A stretch of 39,729 nucleotides of DNA, from contig SIBQ01000022.1 in the NCBI GenBank assembly GCA_009695095.1, forward strand, positions 1 through 39,729. Direction: 5' to 3'. The stretch's first letter is position 1; each line of letters starts with the position of its first letter. The position numbers and the translations under genes are program-made. The notes under the pieces are model-generated. The model had not been told where the DNA came from. It saw nothing but the letters and a program-made list of their open reading frames with translations, and did no database searches. Shown one piece after another: positions 15,882-25,090 of the stretch. The DNA is from Lacunisphaera sp. (GTDB lineage Bacteria; Verrucomicrobiota; Verrucomicrobiia; Opitutales; Opitutaceae).

Positions 15882-17631
15882 CTAGGTAACCACAGGCAGG
15901 AGTATATGCGAGGGATGCTCCCTGTCGTGATATACCGTCTGGCGCGCTGACTGGAGCGCGGCGTCCAGTCCGAATGGGTTTCCGGTGTTGGGGTTGCGAT
16001 CGAACTGGGGGAAGTTGCTGCTGGTCAGCTCCACCCGAATGCGGTGCCCCTTCAGGAAGCAATTGCTGGTGGACCACAGGTCTATCTCAAACTTATAGAT
16101 CGCGCCAGGCTCCATGAGGGCGGGACTCTCCCACGAGTCTCGGTAGCGGGCTCGGATTATCCCTTGGGCCACGTTCATGGCGTAGCCATCCGGAAAAACG
16201 TCCACCAGCTTGGCGGCGAAGTCGGTGTCCCTGGCGGATGAGGAGGCATGGAGGGCCAGTTTGACGGGACCAGTGACCTCGATATCCTGATCCAGGGGAG
16301 GCGTGGTATAGACAAGCACATCGGGCCTGTACTCGTTGGGGCGCTGGTCGCGCGGCCCCATCGAGACCGGCAGGGTCTCTTCCGAGCAGCAGGTGGAGCC
16401 GCCGATGGTCATCACAGGATGCCTGGGGTCGTAGGTGTATTGGTCTGGAGCTTCCCGGCCTGGCTGAGCGGCATTGAGGATGCCGTTGCCAAGGATCGAG
16501 TTGGCCTGGCCGCCGCTATGAAGGTAGTAGGGGACGTAGCTGGTGCCCGGAATGGGCCACTCGTCGGCCTCGCGCCAGCGGTTTTCGCCCATGACGAAGA
16601 CCTTTACGCGAGGTTCGTTCAGGATGCCGTTGGCAGTGCTTTTGAGCCAGTAGTCGAACCAGCGCAGCTCCTCGACTCGCAAGTCAATGAGGGCAGTCGG
16701 TCCAAAGTCTATATCACCGGTCTTGCTGAGAGCGCCCCTAGGCGCGCCGATAAGGAAGTTGCCTCCGAGGCCATGGATCCAGGGACCGACGATGAGCTTC
16801 TGGCTGCGCCGGGCCTTCTCGGTCCTGGAGTTTTTGGACATCCCCATAAAATTGTTCAGGCTGCCCTGGAGGAACACATCAAACCATCCTGCCATGCTAT
16901 AGGATGCTACCTCCATCTCCGAGTAGTGCTCTTCCACTGGCCTCAGCCGCCTCCAGTAGTCGTTGTAGGCGGGGTGGCTGATCCAGTCCTTCCAGTGGCG
17001 GATGCTGCGGCCCGCCGCCTCGTCGCTGGTGTTCAGGGGGAGGTGTCAGAACAGAGTGCTGAGGTGCAGCTCAGGAGGTAGCGACAGGTACTGCAACTGG
17101 TTGCCGCGGGTAGCCATGGCGATGGACTAGGAGAGATTAAAAGCCAGCTGAAAGGCCCCGCCGGTATAGGCCCAGTTGTGGAAGACATTTGAGCAGGCGA
17201 CCCTGGGTACCGAGGCAATCAGGCGGGAGCTGCTCCCCTGGGCGGCCTGCCACTGTGTAAGCCCTAAGTAAGAGCTTCCCGATGGTGCCGACTTTTCCTG
17301 TGGACCAGGGCTGCTTGGCGGCCCACTCGATGGCATCGTGGCCGTCGTTGGCCTCGTTGATGAAGGGGTACCAATCCCCAGGGGAGTCGTACCACCCCCG
17401 CACGTCCTGAACTACCACAGCGTAGCCTCGCTGGGCCTGGTAAATGGCATCAGGCAGAACGCCGGCCCCGTCGTGATTGTCATAGGGGGTGCGCATCAGG
17501 AGGGTCGGGAACGGGCCTCCTGTGGCGGGCATATAAACGTCCGTAGAAAGCTCGATGCCGTCCCTCATAAGGCACTTGAGGTCGTGAAGCTCCCGCAGCT
17601 TGTGAATTGCCTGTGACTGCGATAATGTCAT
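15882..17631 (-). pseudogene. CocE/NonD-family hydrolase (X-Pro peptidase-like), disrupted
   Basis: An S15-type alpha/beta hydrolase of about 583 codons. The N-terminal part (MRDGIELSTDVYMPATGG, FPTLLMRTPYDNHDGAG, YAVVVQDVRGWYDSPGDWYP) is in one frame up to TGKVGTIG. An extra A at about 17279 shifts the frame, and the nucleophile loop GSSYLGLTQWQAA continues in the second frame through to the C-terminus at 15882. That frame has TAG at 17127-17129 and TGA at 17046-17048; tryptophan fits the context of both. The later parts (GWFDVFLQGSLNNF, LIVGPWIHG, LRWFDYWLK, ELTSSNFPQFDRN) are well preserved. The loss of function therefore looks recent. It is paired with the permease remnant, suggesting a former peptide or amide utilisation operon. 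Confidence 0.85.
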
Positions 17632-17730
17632 GGGGTTACGCGAAATCGCGAGCGTGAGGTGAGAACCGGGGTGAATTTTGGAGCGGCGTTAGCGCGCATG
17701 TGGCTGCGATTGAGTGGTGATTGAGTGAGA

Positions 17731-18834
17731 TTACTTGGCTTGGATGCGGAGCCAGCGGATATTTTGGACATTGTCTTCCATGCACCAGAAGACACCGAAA
17801 ATGGAGCCGTCGGGGAGGAGAGACATCATGGGGCAGCCAAACTTGATAGTGGAGAGGTTAGTGGCGTTGTTGCCAGCGGAGCCACCGACGACGTTGGCGT
17901 CAGCCCCCTGCCACATTGGGACTTGGTCGCGAATGGTCCAGGAGTCTTGGCCAACGTCGGCGAGGAAGGCCCAAAGACCTTTCTGGTCGATGCGACGATA
18001 AAGGCCGAAGACGGTGTTGCCGCCGAGGGCAATGATCTTGATCGTCTCACCGCTGAGTTTTGCGGGCATGATCGGCCCGAACTTTTGGCCGTCTTGACTG
18101 ATGGCCAGACGATTGGGGAAACTGGTACCGGAGGGTTCATGGAAGGCCCAGGCGACGTCGACGAGCCGGCCGTCACCGATCTGCGCAAAGCCCTGTTCGA
18201 AGTGGATTACACCGTTCCGATAGTCGTCCATGATGTCGATGTAGGTCGGCCAAGTCTTGCCCTGATCAGTGGAGACGAAGGCGACGGACTTCATGCCGTT
18301 GGGGGCCTCGCCGTTCCAGCCTTTCCAGGTATTGGTGGGACAGAGCCAACGACCGTCCTTGAGCGGCACGATGCGATGGCAGAGTTCGAACGCCGGGCCG
18401 ACGAGGGGTGGCTTGATGACTTCGGGGCCCTGAAAGGTCATTCCCCTGTCGGATGAACGTAGAAGAATGACGTCGCTTTTGGTAAATCCGAAGGTGGCGC
18501 GATTGATGATGCCTTCGCTGGGGTTGTCGCGGTACGCGCGGACACCGATGGCGACGATCGAGCCGTCGAGCATAATAGCCATGCGGGCGGAATGGGTGGT
18601 GGCCTGAATGGGATCCTGAAACATGCGATAGGGTTCGGACCAGTTTCTTCCTCCATCGGTAGAGCGGGCGACCCAAGTGGAATAGTCCATGCTCTCAGCC
18701 CCTTGCCCGAGGTCGAAGCTGGAGAGCAGTTCGTTAGCGCTGAGGACTACGATGGAGGGATGCCAAGTGTGGATGGCGCGAAGATGAGGTTTAGGATTGC
18801 GGTAGACGATGCCAGTATCGATGAGTTTTATCAT
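17731..18834 (-). CDS. Sialidase-like BNR-repeat protein
   Basis: A 367-aa protein with no signal peptide, predicted to fold as a six-bladed propeller of the sialidase superfamily. Asp-box repeats are visible as STDGGRNWS, SSDRGMTF and STDQGKTW. An N-terminal WHPSIVVLSANELL and repeated LPDGSIFGVFW/LDGSIVAIGVR strands support the fold. The catalytic arginine triad of true sialidases cannot be confirmed by eye, so glycosidase activity on sialic acid is not claimed. It is transcribed divergently from the SDR gene, with 184 bp between the two starts. Its neighbours (SDR, PLP enzyme, cupins) suggest a sugar-derivative catabolic locus. Confidence 0.82.
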   Translation of the reverse strand: MIKLIDTGIVYRNPKPHLRAIHTWHPSIVVLSANELLSSFDLGQGAESMDYSTWVARSTDGGRNWSEPYRMFQDPIQATTHSARMAIMLDGSIVAIGVRAYRDNPSEGIINRATFGFTKSDVILLRSSDRGMTFQGPEVIKPPLVGPAFELCHRIVPLKDGRWLCPTNTWKGWNGEAPNGMKSVAFVSTDQGKTWPTYIDIMDDYRNGVIHFEQGFAQIGDGRLVDVAWAFHEPSGTSFPNRLAISQDGQKFGPIMPAKLSGETIKIIALGGNTVFGLYRRIDQKGLWAFLADVGQDSWTIRDQVPMWQGADANVVGGSAGNNATNLSTIKFGCPMMSLLPDGSIFGVFWCMEDNVQNIRWLRIQAK

Positions 18835-18931
18835 GGTGGGATTTTTTGGATTCTAGGTGAAGGATGATCGCCCAAGGGGCTTAATCGGAGAGGGAAAATG
18901 TAGCAGTCCCACCTTCCACTTGCAATCGTAA

Positions 18932-19768
<837 letters not shown>

Positions 19769-19783
19769 CCGGGAACCCAAAGC

Positions 19784-19797
19784 CAGTTTCCTATCAG
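19784..19797 (+). promoter_or_regulatory. 14-bp repeated motif, copy 2
   Basis: CAGTTTCCTATCAG lies between the SDR stop and the PLP-enzyme start at 19835. It differs from copy 1 at one position. It would suit an operator within or ahead of the second gene. Confidence 0.45.
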
Positions 19798-19834
19798 TTA
19801 TTACGCCGGACCGGTCACGGGAATAAGTTGCAAC

Positions 19835-20950
19835 ATGAAACACCCCTACGCGATCCGCGAGACGGAACGGATTATCACGCCCGCGCTGGTAATTTTCTTC
19901 GACCTGCTCAAGCAGAACATCGCCGAGATGATTCGTATTGCCGGCGACCCGCTGCGACTGCGGCCGCATTGCAAGACGCACAAGATGTGCGAGGTCGTCC
20001 GGTTGGAATTGGAACACGGGGTTACGAAGGGGAAGTGCGCGACTTTCGCCGAGGCCGAGATGCTCGCGGACGCGGGGGTGGCGGACATTTTTCTGGCGTA
20101 CAACTTGGTAGGGCCGAACATTGGGCGCGCGGTGCGGTTTCGGCAGAAGTTTCCCAAAGTGGTTTTTTCCGCGACCGGGGATCATGCCGGGCCGGTGGCC
20201 GCGCTCGGGCAAGCGATGACCGCGGCCGGACTAACGATGGATGTCTTGCTGGATATCGACACCGGACAGCACCGCACCGGGCTAACCGTCGGGCCGGCGG
20301 CCAAAGAGTTGTATCGACTGATCGCCAGCACGCCGGGGCTCAAGCCTGGTGGACTGCACCTGTACGACGGACAAAATCATCAACGGTCGCTCGCGGAACG
20401 GACAGCGGCGGTAATGGCGGGCTGGGAGTCGGTCGCGCGGTTTCGAGATGAACTTGTCGCGGCGGGCTGGCCGGTGCCGCGGATCGTCGCGGGCGGGACA
20501 GGATCGTTTCCTGTGTTCGCGGCGATGAACGATCCGACGCTGGAACTCAGCCCCGGCACGGTTGTGTTCTACGACGCCGGTTACGCCGAAACATTTCCTG
20601 ATTTGCATTTCACGCCGACCGCCCTGCTGCTCACGCGAGTGATCAGCCGGCCGACACCCGACCGCGTGACGCTGGATCTTGGTTACAAGGCGGTCGCATC
20701 GGATCCGCCCGCCGGGAATCGGGTGATCTTCCCGGACCTTCCGGATGCCAAGGCTGTGCTGCAGAACGAGGAGCACCTCGTCATTGAAACGTCGCGCGCG
20801 GCGGAGTTCCAGCCGGGCGACGAATTACTCGCCATCCCGCGCCACGTCTGCCCGACATCGGCGCTCCACAAACAGGCTTACGTGATCCGTGACGGCCGCG
20901 TGGCGGAAATTTGGGATGTGGTGGCCCGTGACCGGTATTTGACAGTGTAA
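19835..20950 (+). CDS. PLP-dependent D-serine dehydratase / D-threonine aldolase-like protein
   Basis: A 371-aa fold-type III PLP enzyme with an alanine-racemase N-terminal barrel. The PLP lysine lies in RPHCKTHK (Lys47), the typical motif. Further barrel segments are GKCATFAEAEMLADAGV, DIFLAYNLVG and LLDIDTGQHRTGL. The C-terminal beta domain carries HVCP (His337, Cys339). A His-x-Cys pair is the zinc site of eukaryotic-type D-serine dehydratase (Dsd1), whereas D-threonine aldolases use His-x-Asp for their metal, so a dehydratase-type site is favoured. It is preceded by motif copy 2 and followed by copy 3. Pairing with an SDR suggests breakdown of a 3-hydroxy-D-amino acid or an analogous compound; the actual substrate is unknown. 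Confidence 0.85.
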   Translation: MKHPYAIRETERIITPALVIFFDLLKQNIAEMIRIAGDPLRLRPHCKTHKMCEVVRLELEHGVTKGKCATFAEAEMLADAGVADIFLAYNLVGPNIGRAVRFRQKFPKVVFSATGDHAGPVAALGQAMTAAGLTMDVLLDIDTGQHRTGLTVGPAAKELYRLIASTPGLKPGGLHLYDGQNHQRSLAERTAAVMAGWESVARFRDELVAAGWPVPRIVAGGTGSFPVFAAMNDPTLELSPGTVVFYDAGYAETFPDLHFTPTALLLTRVISRPTPDRVTLDLGYKAVASDPPAGNRVIFPDLPDAKAVLQNEEHLVIETSRAAEFQPGDELLAIPRHVCPTSALHKQAYVIRDGRVAEIWDVVARDRYLTV

Positions 20951-21330
20951 TCGCATATGGACGCAGGCAAAATGATAAACCCTACATCATTGTCCCCACC
21001 ATCATATGCCATTTCTCTTGCCTTCTCACTCGGCCGGCTTGGGATGGCGTCAGGGGAATCCAGTTTCCTGTCAGGAATGGGTGGCGCATCAAGAGGGCTA
21101 AGTGCATGGGCTGCTTGACCGGCACTCCGGGGCGGGCTGGCGAACTAATCACATTAGAAACTAAAATACAAAACCGGGCCGAGCCAGCTCGTGAAATTCG
21201 CTTCAACCAAATGAGAAATCACACAATCAATATTCAGCGTGGCGATGCCTGGTCGGATCAACTATTGGCGAAGCGCAAATTCAGTTTTTTGTCTGATACG
21301 CCACCGCCAGCGACTTTGCCGCTACCGCGG
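20951..21330. other. 380-bp intergenic stretch
   Basis: No supported gene. It holds the third copy of the 14-bp motif at 21061-21074. An open frame on the plus strand continues upstream from the propeller-cupin gene to 21106, but its residues look non-protein-like (no conserved pattern, lies before the signal peptide). Base composition drops toward AT here, and no clear terminator follows the PLP-enzyme gene. Confidence 0.5.
21061..21074 (+). promoter_or_regulatory. 14-bp repeated motif, copy 3
   Basis: CAGTTTCCTGTCAG; here the context makes a perfect palindrome, TTCCTG-T-CAGGAA (21065-21077), the symmetry expected of a dimeric repressor site. It lies 110 bp after the PLP-enzyme stop and 257 bp before the propeller-cupin start. 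Confidence 0.45.
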
Positions 21331-22662
21331 ATGGATATGAGGGAAACCGCCCAAAAGCTTTGTCCGTCTGTTATGTTGCCTTTGCTGATACTGGGGCTGG
21401 GCTGCTGCCCAGCCTTTGCGGTGGAAAGGATTTTTGTTCTTCAAGACCAGACCCATATCCTTCAATATGGGATGGATAATGAGGGCTTGGTTTCTCTGGT
21501 GAGGATGTACTCCGATAAGGACCTTCCGCAGATGTTTCCTGCCGAATCAATTGATATGAAAGGCGGAAACATTCTATGCACTTATGGCAAGCAACGAAAT
21601 TTGCTGGGGCGCTCTCTTTATGATCCTGCGACCAACGGTCTCAAGGCGTACCAGGGGAATCCCGGCGAATCTTCGAATCTTACGGGCCGCATCTTGGAAA
21701 AACCACCCCTAGAGGAAACATTTCGTGGCGACGATTCACTCTACTCCAAAACAAAAGTGAGCAGCTACCGCGAGAGCTTGATGCTGGAGGAATTCCAAAA
21801 GATTGCTGGTATGAACTATCAGGATCTCTTCGTCTTGGACGGGCAAGTTTTTGGCATAACGGGGGATCACATCGATCGGCTTTCCCGCAAAGATGGCGCT
21901 TCTATCGCCGGGGCACCCGAGAAGGCCCTGACGCTGCCCGGTGCTAATTTGGTAGCTGCTGCAGTGAGTCCCTGGAACGAGGTCTTCATCTCGGATTTGG
22001 CAAAGAATTCCCTTCAACGTGTCTTATGGCGCAATAGTGCCTTTGAGTCCAATGGCTCGATTAGCTCCTTTCAATCCAGGTATGCAGAAACGAACTTGGT
22101 CTCACCGGGGGGGCTGAAGTTCAGCGCTGATGGTGATTTGTTTGTAGTCAACCGGGCTAAGGGATCCCTAGGAGTACTGCGCTTCCAGTTCGTCCTGAGC
22201 AACTTTGTCATTTGGCAGGCTATAGCCAAGGGCGGTATTGATCTGGGTGGTGTCGGTGCTCTGGATGTGGCCTTGGCCAGACCGGTGGGATTTGTCATCT
22301 CAGAAAAAACAAACCCCATAGAAAAATTGAATACGGCGGCAAGCGGTGGCCATTTCGGCATTTCACAAACGATCTTCGTGTATCCCGTGGCTCCACGAAC
22401 GAATTCCGAGGCCGCTGTGCTAGCCTTGGTGCAGTACGAACCGGGTGGGTACACCCCCGTTCATCAGCATCCAACCATGGAACAGATGGAGATTGTGCTG
22501 GAGGGCAAAGCACTCTGGGAGGTCGGAGAATTCGAAAGGGAAGTTGGGCCAGGCGACGTCATTTTCTGCCCGCGGAATGTCAAACATGGATATAAGGTCT
22601 TGGGGAACACTCCCTTTAAATTCTATCAGGTCGAATGGGATGTATCGAAGATGAAAAAATAG
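21331..22662 (+). CDS. Secreted propeller-like protein with C-terminal cupin domain
   Basis: A 443-aa exported protein. The start at ATG 21331 is chosen because a signal peptide follows (MDMRETAQKLCPSVMLPLLI, hydrophobic LGLGCCPAFA, cleavage near AFA-VE). Residues about 30-330 contain repeated strand patterns (ERIFVLQDQTHILQYGMDN, LFVLDGQVFGITGDHIDRL, PWNEVFISDLAKNSLQRVLW, GGLKFSADGDLFVVNRAKGS) that resemble an NHL/SMP-30-like propeller. Residues about 345-440 are a cupin_2 domain: YEPGGYTPVHQHPTMEQMEI, VLEGKALWEVG, GPGDVIFCPRNVKHGYK. The metal-ligand histidines are present (HQH, then KHGY). The joining of the two folds is unusual. Base composition is lower in GC than the flanking core genes. 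The role is unknown, possibly periplasmic binding or modification of a small acid or sugar. Confidence 0.72.
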   Translation: MDMRETAQKLCPSVMLPLLILGLGCCPAFAVERIFVLQDQTHILQYGMDNEGLVSLVRMYSDKDLPQMFPAESIDMKGGNILCTYGKQRNLLGRSLYDPATNGLKAYQGNPGESSNLTGRILEKPPLEETFRGDDSLYSKTKVSSYRESLMLEEFQKIAGMNYQDLFVLDGQVFGITGDHIDRLSRKDGASIAGAPEKALTLPGANLVAAAVSPWNEVFISDLAKNSLQRVLWRNSAFESNGSISSFQSRYAETNLVSPGGLKFSADGDLFVVNRAKGSLGVLRFQFVLSNFVIWQAIAKGGIDLGGVGALDVALARPVGFVISEKTNPIEKLNTAASGGHFGISQTIFVYPVAPRTNSEAAVLALVQYEPGGYTPVHQHPTMEQMEIVLEGKALWEVGEFEREVGPGDVIFCPRNVKHGYKVLGNTPFKFYQVEWDVSKMKK

Positions 22663-22992
22663 AGGATGGTTGTGACGTGCTATCTTGACGCGGAGGAAGG
22701 CCGTAAGCGGGCAGGTTAAACGAATTATGCATCACTTCCTCGCCTTTTTGTTGGCGCAGGTTCCGCTCCACATGGTTTGCGGCGGGGTGTGCGATTGGTT
22801 TCTTTTCACCTGCAGTTTTCTCGACGGATTGGCGATTTTCCGGTTCCCCGCGGCGTGCGGTCGAAGAACCTCCTCGTTCTAACAACAATACCTACGAACC
22901 TGGCCCCTCCGCGCCGACGTCGCTCGCCACCCTGAGCAACTGGGAGCAAGGCTGCCTGTAGCCCTCAAGACAAAATATTATAAACACATTTA
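22663..22992. other. 330-bp intergenic stretch between the two cupin genes
   Basis: No supported gene on either strand. Short open frames exist in both directions but lack recognisable motifs, codon character or ribosome sites. Just before the downstream cupin gene the sequence turns AT-rich (AAAATATTATAAACACATTTA, about 22972-22992), which would suit a promoter or leader for it. Confidence 0.45.
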
Positions 22993-23487
22993 ATGGATGA
23001 ACTAGATAAAGCACTCAATATTAGTGTTCACGGTGTTTTAGCCGAACGAGCACTGCGCGATTTTAAACAGCATGTCGATCGCTGGGGGATCGCCTTGCCC
23101 TCTATTGAACCACTAGTGCTCGACTTTGGTCTGGGTGAATTTGCGCGAATCGGCTTGATCGAGTACTGGATCGCAAACGAAGCCCGGGCGGGGTACTGCG
23201 GCAAATACCTTTTTGTGTTTGACGGTCAGAGCTGCCCGAGGCACTGGCACCGAACTAAGCATGAGACATTTTTCGTGCTGAAGGGAGCGCTGGATGTCGA
23301 ATGCGGTGGGCGCTCGATGGTCCTCCGTGAGGGTGAGCGGTTACCTATTCCCGCAGGAGTTCTCCACGGTTTTCGGGGCCTGGGCCCCGCGCTGTTACTT
23401 GAGCTAAGCATGCCGTGCGAGATCGATGACAATGTCTTTGAAGACAGACGGATCCCAATCGGCGGCAATTACCGCAAATCCCAATGA
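22993..23487 (+). CDS. Cupin-fold sugar isomerase-like protein (D-lyxose isomerase-like)
   Basis: A 164-aa single cupin. Metal ligands can be read as His84 and His86 (RHWHRTKHETFF), Glu91 and His125 (PAGVLHGF), the full His-x-His-(x)n-Glu...His set. The flanking phrases LIEYWIANE, GYCGKYLFVFDGQSCP, GALDVECGG, ALLLELSMPCEIDDNVFEDR resemble cupin proteins annotated as D-lyxose/D-mannose-type ketol-isomerases and the cupin domain found with sialic-acid synthases. It may isomerise or epimerise a sugar of the locus. Lower GC at the 5' end. Function is inferred from family resemblance only. Confidence 0.7.
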   Translation: MDELDKALNISVHGVLAERALRDFKQHVDRWGIALPSIEPLVLDFGLGEFARIGLIEYWIANEARAGYCGKYLFVFDGQSCPRHWHRTKHETFFVLKGALDVECGGRSMVLREGERLPIPAGVLHGFRGLGPALLLELSMPCEIDDNVFEDRRIPIGGNYRKSQ

Positions 23488-23806
23488 AATCCACCGACTC
23501 AGCGGCCAAGGTGCCCGTCAACCCCGGGGTTCGAACGGCGCTAGGCGCGGCGCCACAACGCAAAAACCCGCCAACTATGGCGGGTTCTAATTGCCGTCCT
23601 CACGGGGATTGATTCGCGGTGCTCAGGGCTGTGACGTGACCGGCTGAAGTGAAGCCAGGGCTGGTGTTAGTCTTGGCCAGCCTCTGGCCTGAGGCCTTCC
23701 TCCGCGATGGATTGCCAAACCCACCTTTTCCCGTCACATCAACCAACCTCCCGGACTAACATCGCCCCTGGCCCGAATCCCGCGTTCCCGTCACCAGACC
23801 GACAAA
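23488..23806. other. 319-bp intergenic stretch with a hairpin
   Basis: No protein gene is supported. It contains a strong hairpin at 23565-23586 (separate entry). GGGGTTCGAAC at 23525-23535 looks like a tRNA T-loop, but no paired stem or acceptor arm can be built around it. The rest shows nothing recognisable. Confidence 0.45.
23565..23586 (-). terminator. Rho-independent terminator, minus-strand polarity
   Basis: AACCCGCCA-acta-TGGCGGGTT is a perfect 9-bp stem with a 4-nt loop. Read on the minus strand it is followed by TTTTTG (complement of CAAAAA at 23561-23566, partly within the stem); on the plus strand only TTCTAATT follows. It therefore fits transcription from the right, yet no minus-strand gene is recognised between here and 25091. 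It may act in both directions for the cupin gene, or end an unannotated small RNA. Confidence 0.55.
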
Positions 23807-24064
23807 ATGCCTGAAACCAGCATCAGAGCAGCCCTAATCTCGCTGCACGCCGGGATAAAGAATTCTGATGGGACGGCGGTCTCATCCGCGCTGGTTGAGC
23901 TCGAGACATTGCTCGCGGCCCAACGGGAGGAATTGTCCCCGCAACTCCGGCATTTCCTTGAAGGCCGCAGCTATGCCAAAGCGCTTGCTTATCTTGGCGG
24001 CGGGGCGGAAATCACCGCCCAACCGGCGTCGCCACCCGGCGGCTGTGGAGGCGGCCATGGGTGA
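23807..24064 (+). CDS. Small conserved-looking protein, unknown function
   Basis: An 85-aa soluble protein; not recognised. MPETSIRAALISLHAGIKNS and ALVELETLLAAQREELSPQL are amphipathic helices, and LRHFLEGRSYAKALAYLGG continues the helical pattern. The C-terminus is glycine-rich with a single cysteine (GGCGGGHG). It overlaps the start of the SUI1 gene by 8 nt in another frame, implying translational coupling. The coupling and the helical repeat-like character support a real gene. Confidence 0.65.
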   Translation: MPETSIRAALISLHAGIKNSDGTAVSSALVELETLLAAQREELSPQLRHFLEGRSYAKALAYLGGGAEITAQPASPPGGCGGGHG

Positions 24065-24446
24065 TGCCGGTAAAATCCCCACCAGCGGCGGCCAGGCGCT
24101 CGGGCAGAATCCATTCGCCGCGCTTAACCCAACAGAACTTTCTTCCGCTCCCGCTGCGCCGGTCCGCAATCTGAGATCCGAGATCCGCAATCCTGCGAGG
24201 AACCGCGGCCGGGTCGACCTCAAGCGCACCACGGCCGGGCGTGGCGGGAAGACTGTGACGATCGTCACCGGCTTCACCGGCATCGGTCTGCCCGAGAAGG
24301 AATCGCTCGCGAAGAAAATGCGCAATGCCTGCGGCTGCGGCGGCTCGGTGAAGGATGGTGACATCGAGATCCAGGGCGACCAGCGCGAGACCGTCGCCCG
24401 CATCCTGACCGAGGCCGGCTTCCGGCCGGTCTTCGCCGGCGGATGA
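24057..24446 (+). CDS. SUI1/YciH-family translation-initiation-factor-like protein
   Basis: A 129-aa protein whose C-terminal 65 residues form a SUI1 (eIF1-like) domain: GKTVTIVTGFTGIGL, SLAKKMRNACGCGGSVKDGD, IEIQGDQRETVARILTEAGF. YciH-type bacterial homologues bind the ribosome and influence start-site choice. The start is ATG 24057, inside the end of the upstream gene. The N-terminal half is low-complexity; the part reading NLRSEIRNPARN is encoded by a copy of the AATC-type repeat seen near kdsC, so the linker seems to contain an inserted repeat. KRTTAGRGGKT before the domain is typical of YciH. Confidence 0.9.
   Translation: MGDAGKIPTSGGQALGQNPFAALNPTELSSAPAAPVRNLRSEIRNPARNRGRVDLKRTTAGRGGKTVTIVTGFTGIGLPEKESLAKKMRNACGCGGSVKDGDIEIQGDQRETVARILTEAGFRPVFAGG
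24167..24193. repeat. AATC-type repeat embedded in the SUI1 gene
   Basis: The 27-nt tract CAATCTGAGATCCGAGATCC plus GCAATCC encodes NLRSEIRNP. It is built of the same GATYY/AATC units as the pair at 9577-9680, whose translation would be of the type NLKSKIRN. It leaves the reading frame open. Confidence 0.45.
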
Positions 24447-25090
24447 GCCAGGAAATCCAAGCTTCATCCATAATAGTATGCCCAATGAAACAGCTCAGGC
24501 TTGTTTTCTGGTTATCGGCTTGTCGCCCAGACTGGCGGGCAGCCCGACGGCGCCGGGAGATACGGGGGTCGGCTTCGAAGCGGTAGCTACGGTTTTGGCC
24601 AAAGGACCGAGGGATGGCCGAGCGGGCTGAGGCCTACGCGGGACTGCCCAATCCATTTGGGGAGGACGAACTCATTGAAAAACAGCAGCACGCGAAGGAG
24701 TGCGGCAGATTGCCGGTGAATGGTTCTACGCCAAACCGCAGGAAGCCAGACTGGGAGATATTCTAAAATTGCCGCTGCTCACCGCGGCCAAGCTGCTTCA
24801 GCCTTGGCGGGGCATGAAACTCTGCGGCGGGTTTCATGCCGATTTCGCCGCGGCCCTCAACCCGTAATAACGCTCTACGTATTTTTCCGTTTTGGCTGTC
24901 ATGAAGCCAAGTTCATCAGCGAGACCCAGACCTTTGCTGCGGACCTCAACACTGTCGATTTTCGCCTGATCACGGATCTGAACAATATATCCTTAGAGGA
25001 ATTGCGTTCGCTCCTCGCGGCCTATCGCAAAGAGCGTCCAGCGCGCACCATTGTGTCATCAGGTGGCCAGGCGGCAAAACCAGCGGAAGT
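24447..25090. other. 640-bp stretch with possible gene remnants
   Basis: No intact gene is convincing. On the plus strand one frame from 24679 to 24867 reads protein-like (REGVRQIAGEWFYAKPQEAR, LGDILKLPLLTAAKLLQPWR, GMKLCGGFHADFAAALNP) but has TGA codons just upstream and no good start. A different plus frame ending at 25094 reads FGCHEAKFISETQTFAADLN, then ISLEELRSLLAAYRKERPAR. Neither is recognised. They could be pieces of one or two decayed genes. A perfect inverted repeat lies at 24811-24840. Confidence 0.4.
24811..24840. repeat. Perfect 10-bp inverted repeat
   Basis: GGCATGAAAC (24811-24820) and GTTTCATGCC (24831-24840) are exact complements around a 10-nt loop. No T-run follows on either strand. 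It could be a dimeric protein site or an RNA hairpin; it lies within the protein-like frame ending at 24867. Confidence 0.5.

Noticed and set aside
15185-17631. TGA read as tryptophan (alternative genetic code)
   Set aside because: The two genes also carry frameshifts and TAG/TAA stops, and all intact genes of the window use TGA as a stop, including sucD, lptC-region genes and the sigma factor. Pseudogene decay explains the pattern.
21106-21330. Longer N-terminus for the propeller-cupin protein
   Set aside because: The upstream in-frame codons precede a clear signal peptide and contain no conserved pattern; a signal peptide must be near the N-terminus.
23525-23535. tRNA-like T-loop GGTTCGAAC
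   Set aside because: No complementary T-stem, anticodon arm or acceptor stem could be built around it on either strand.
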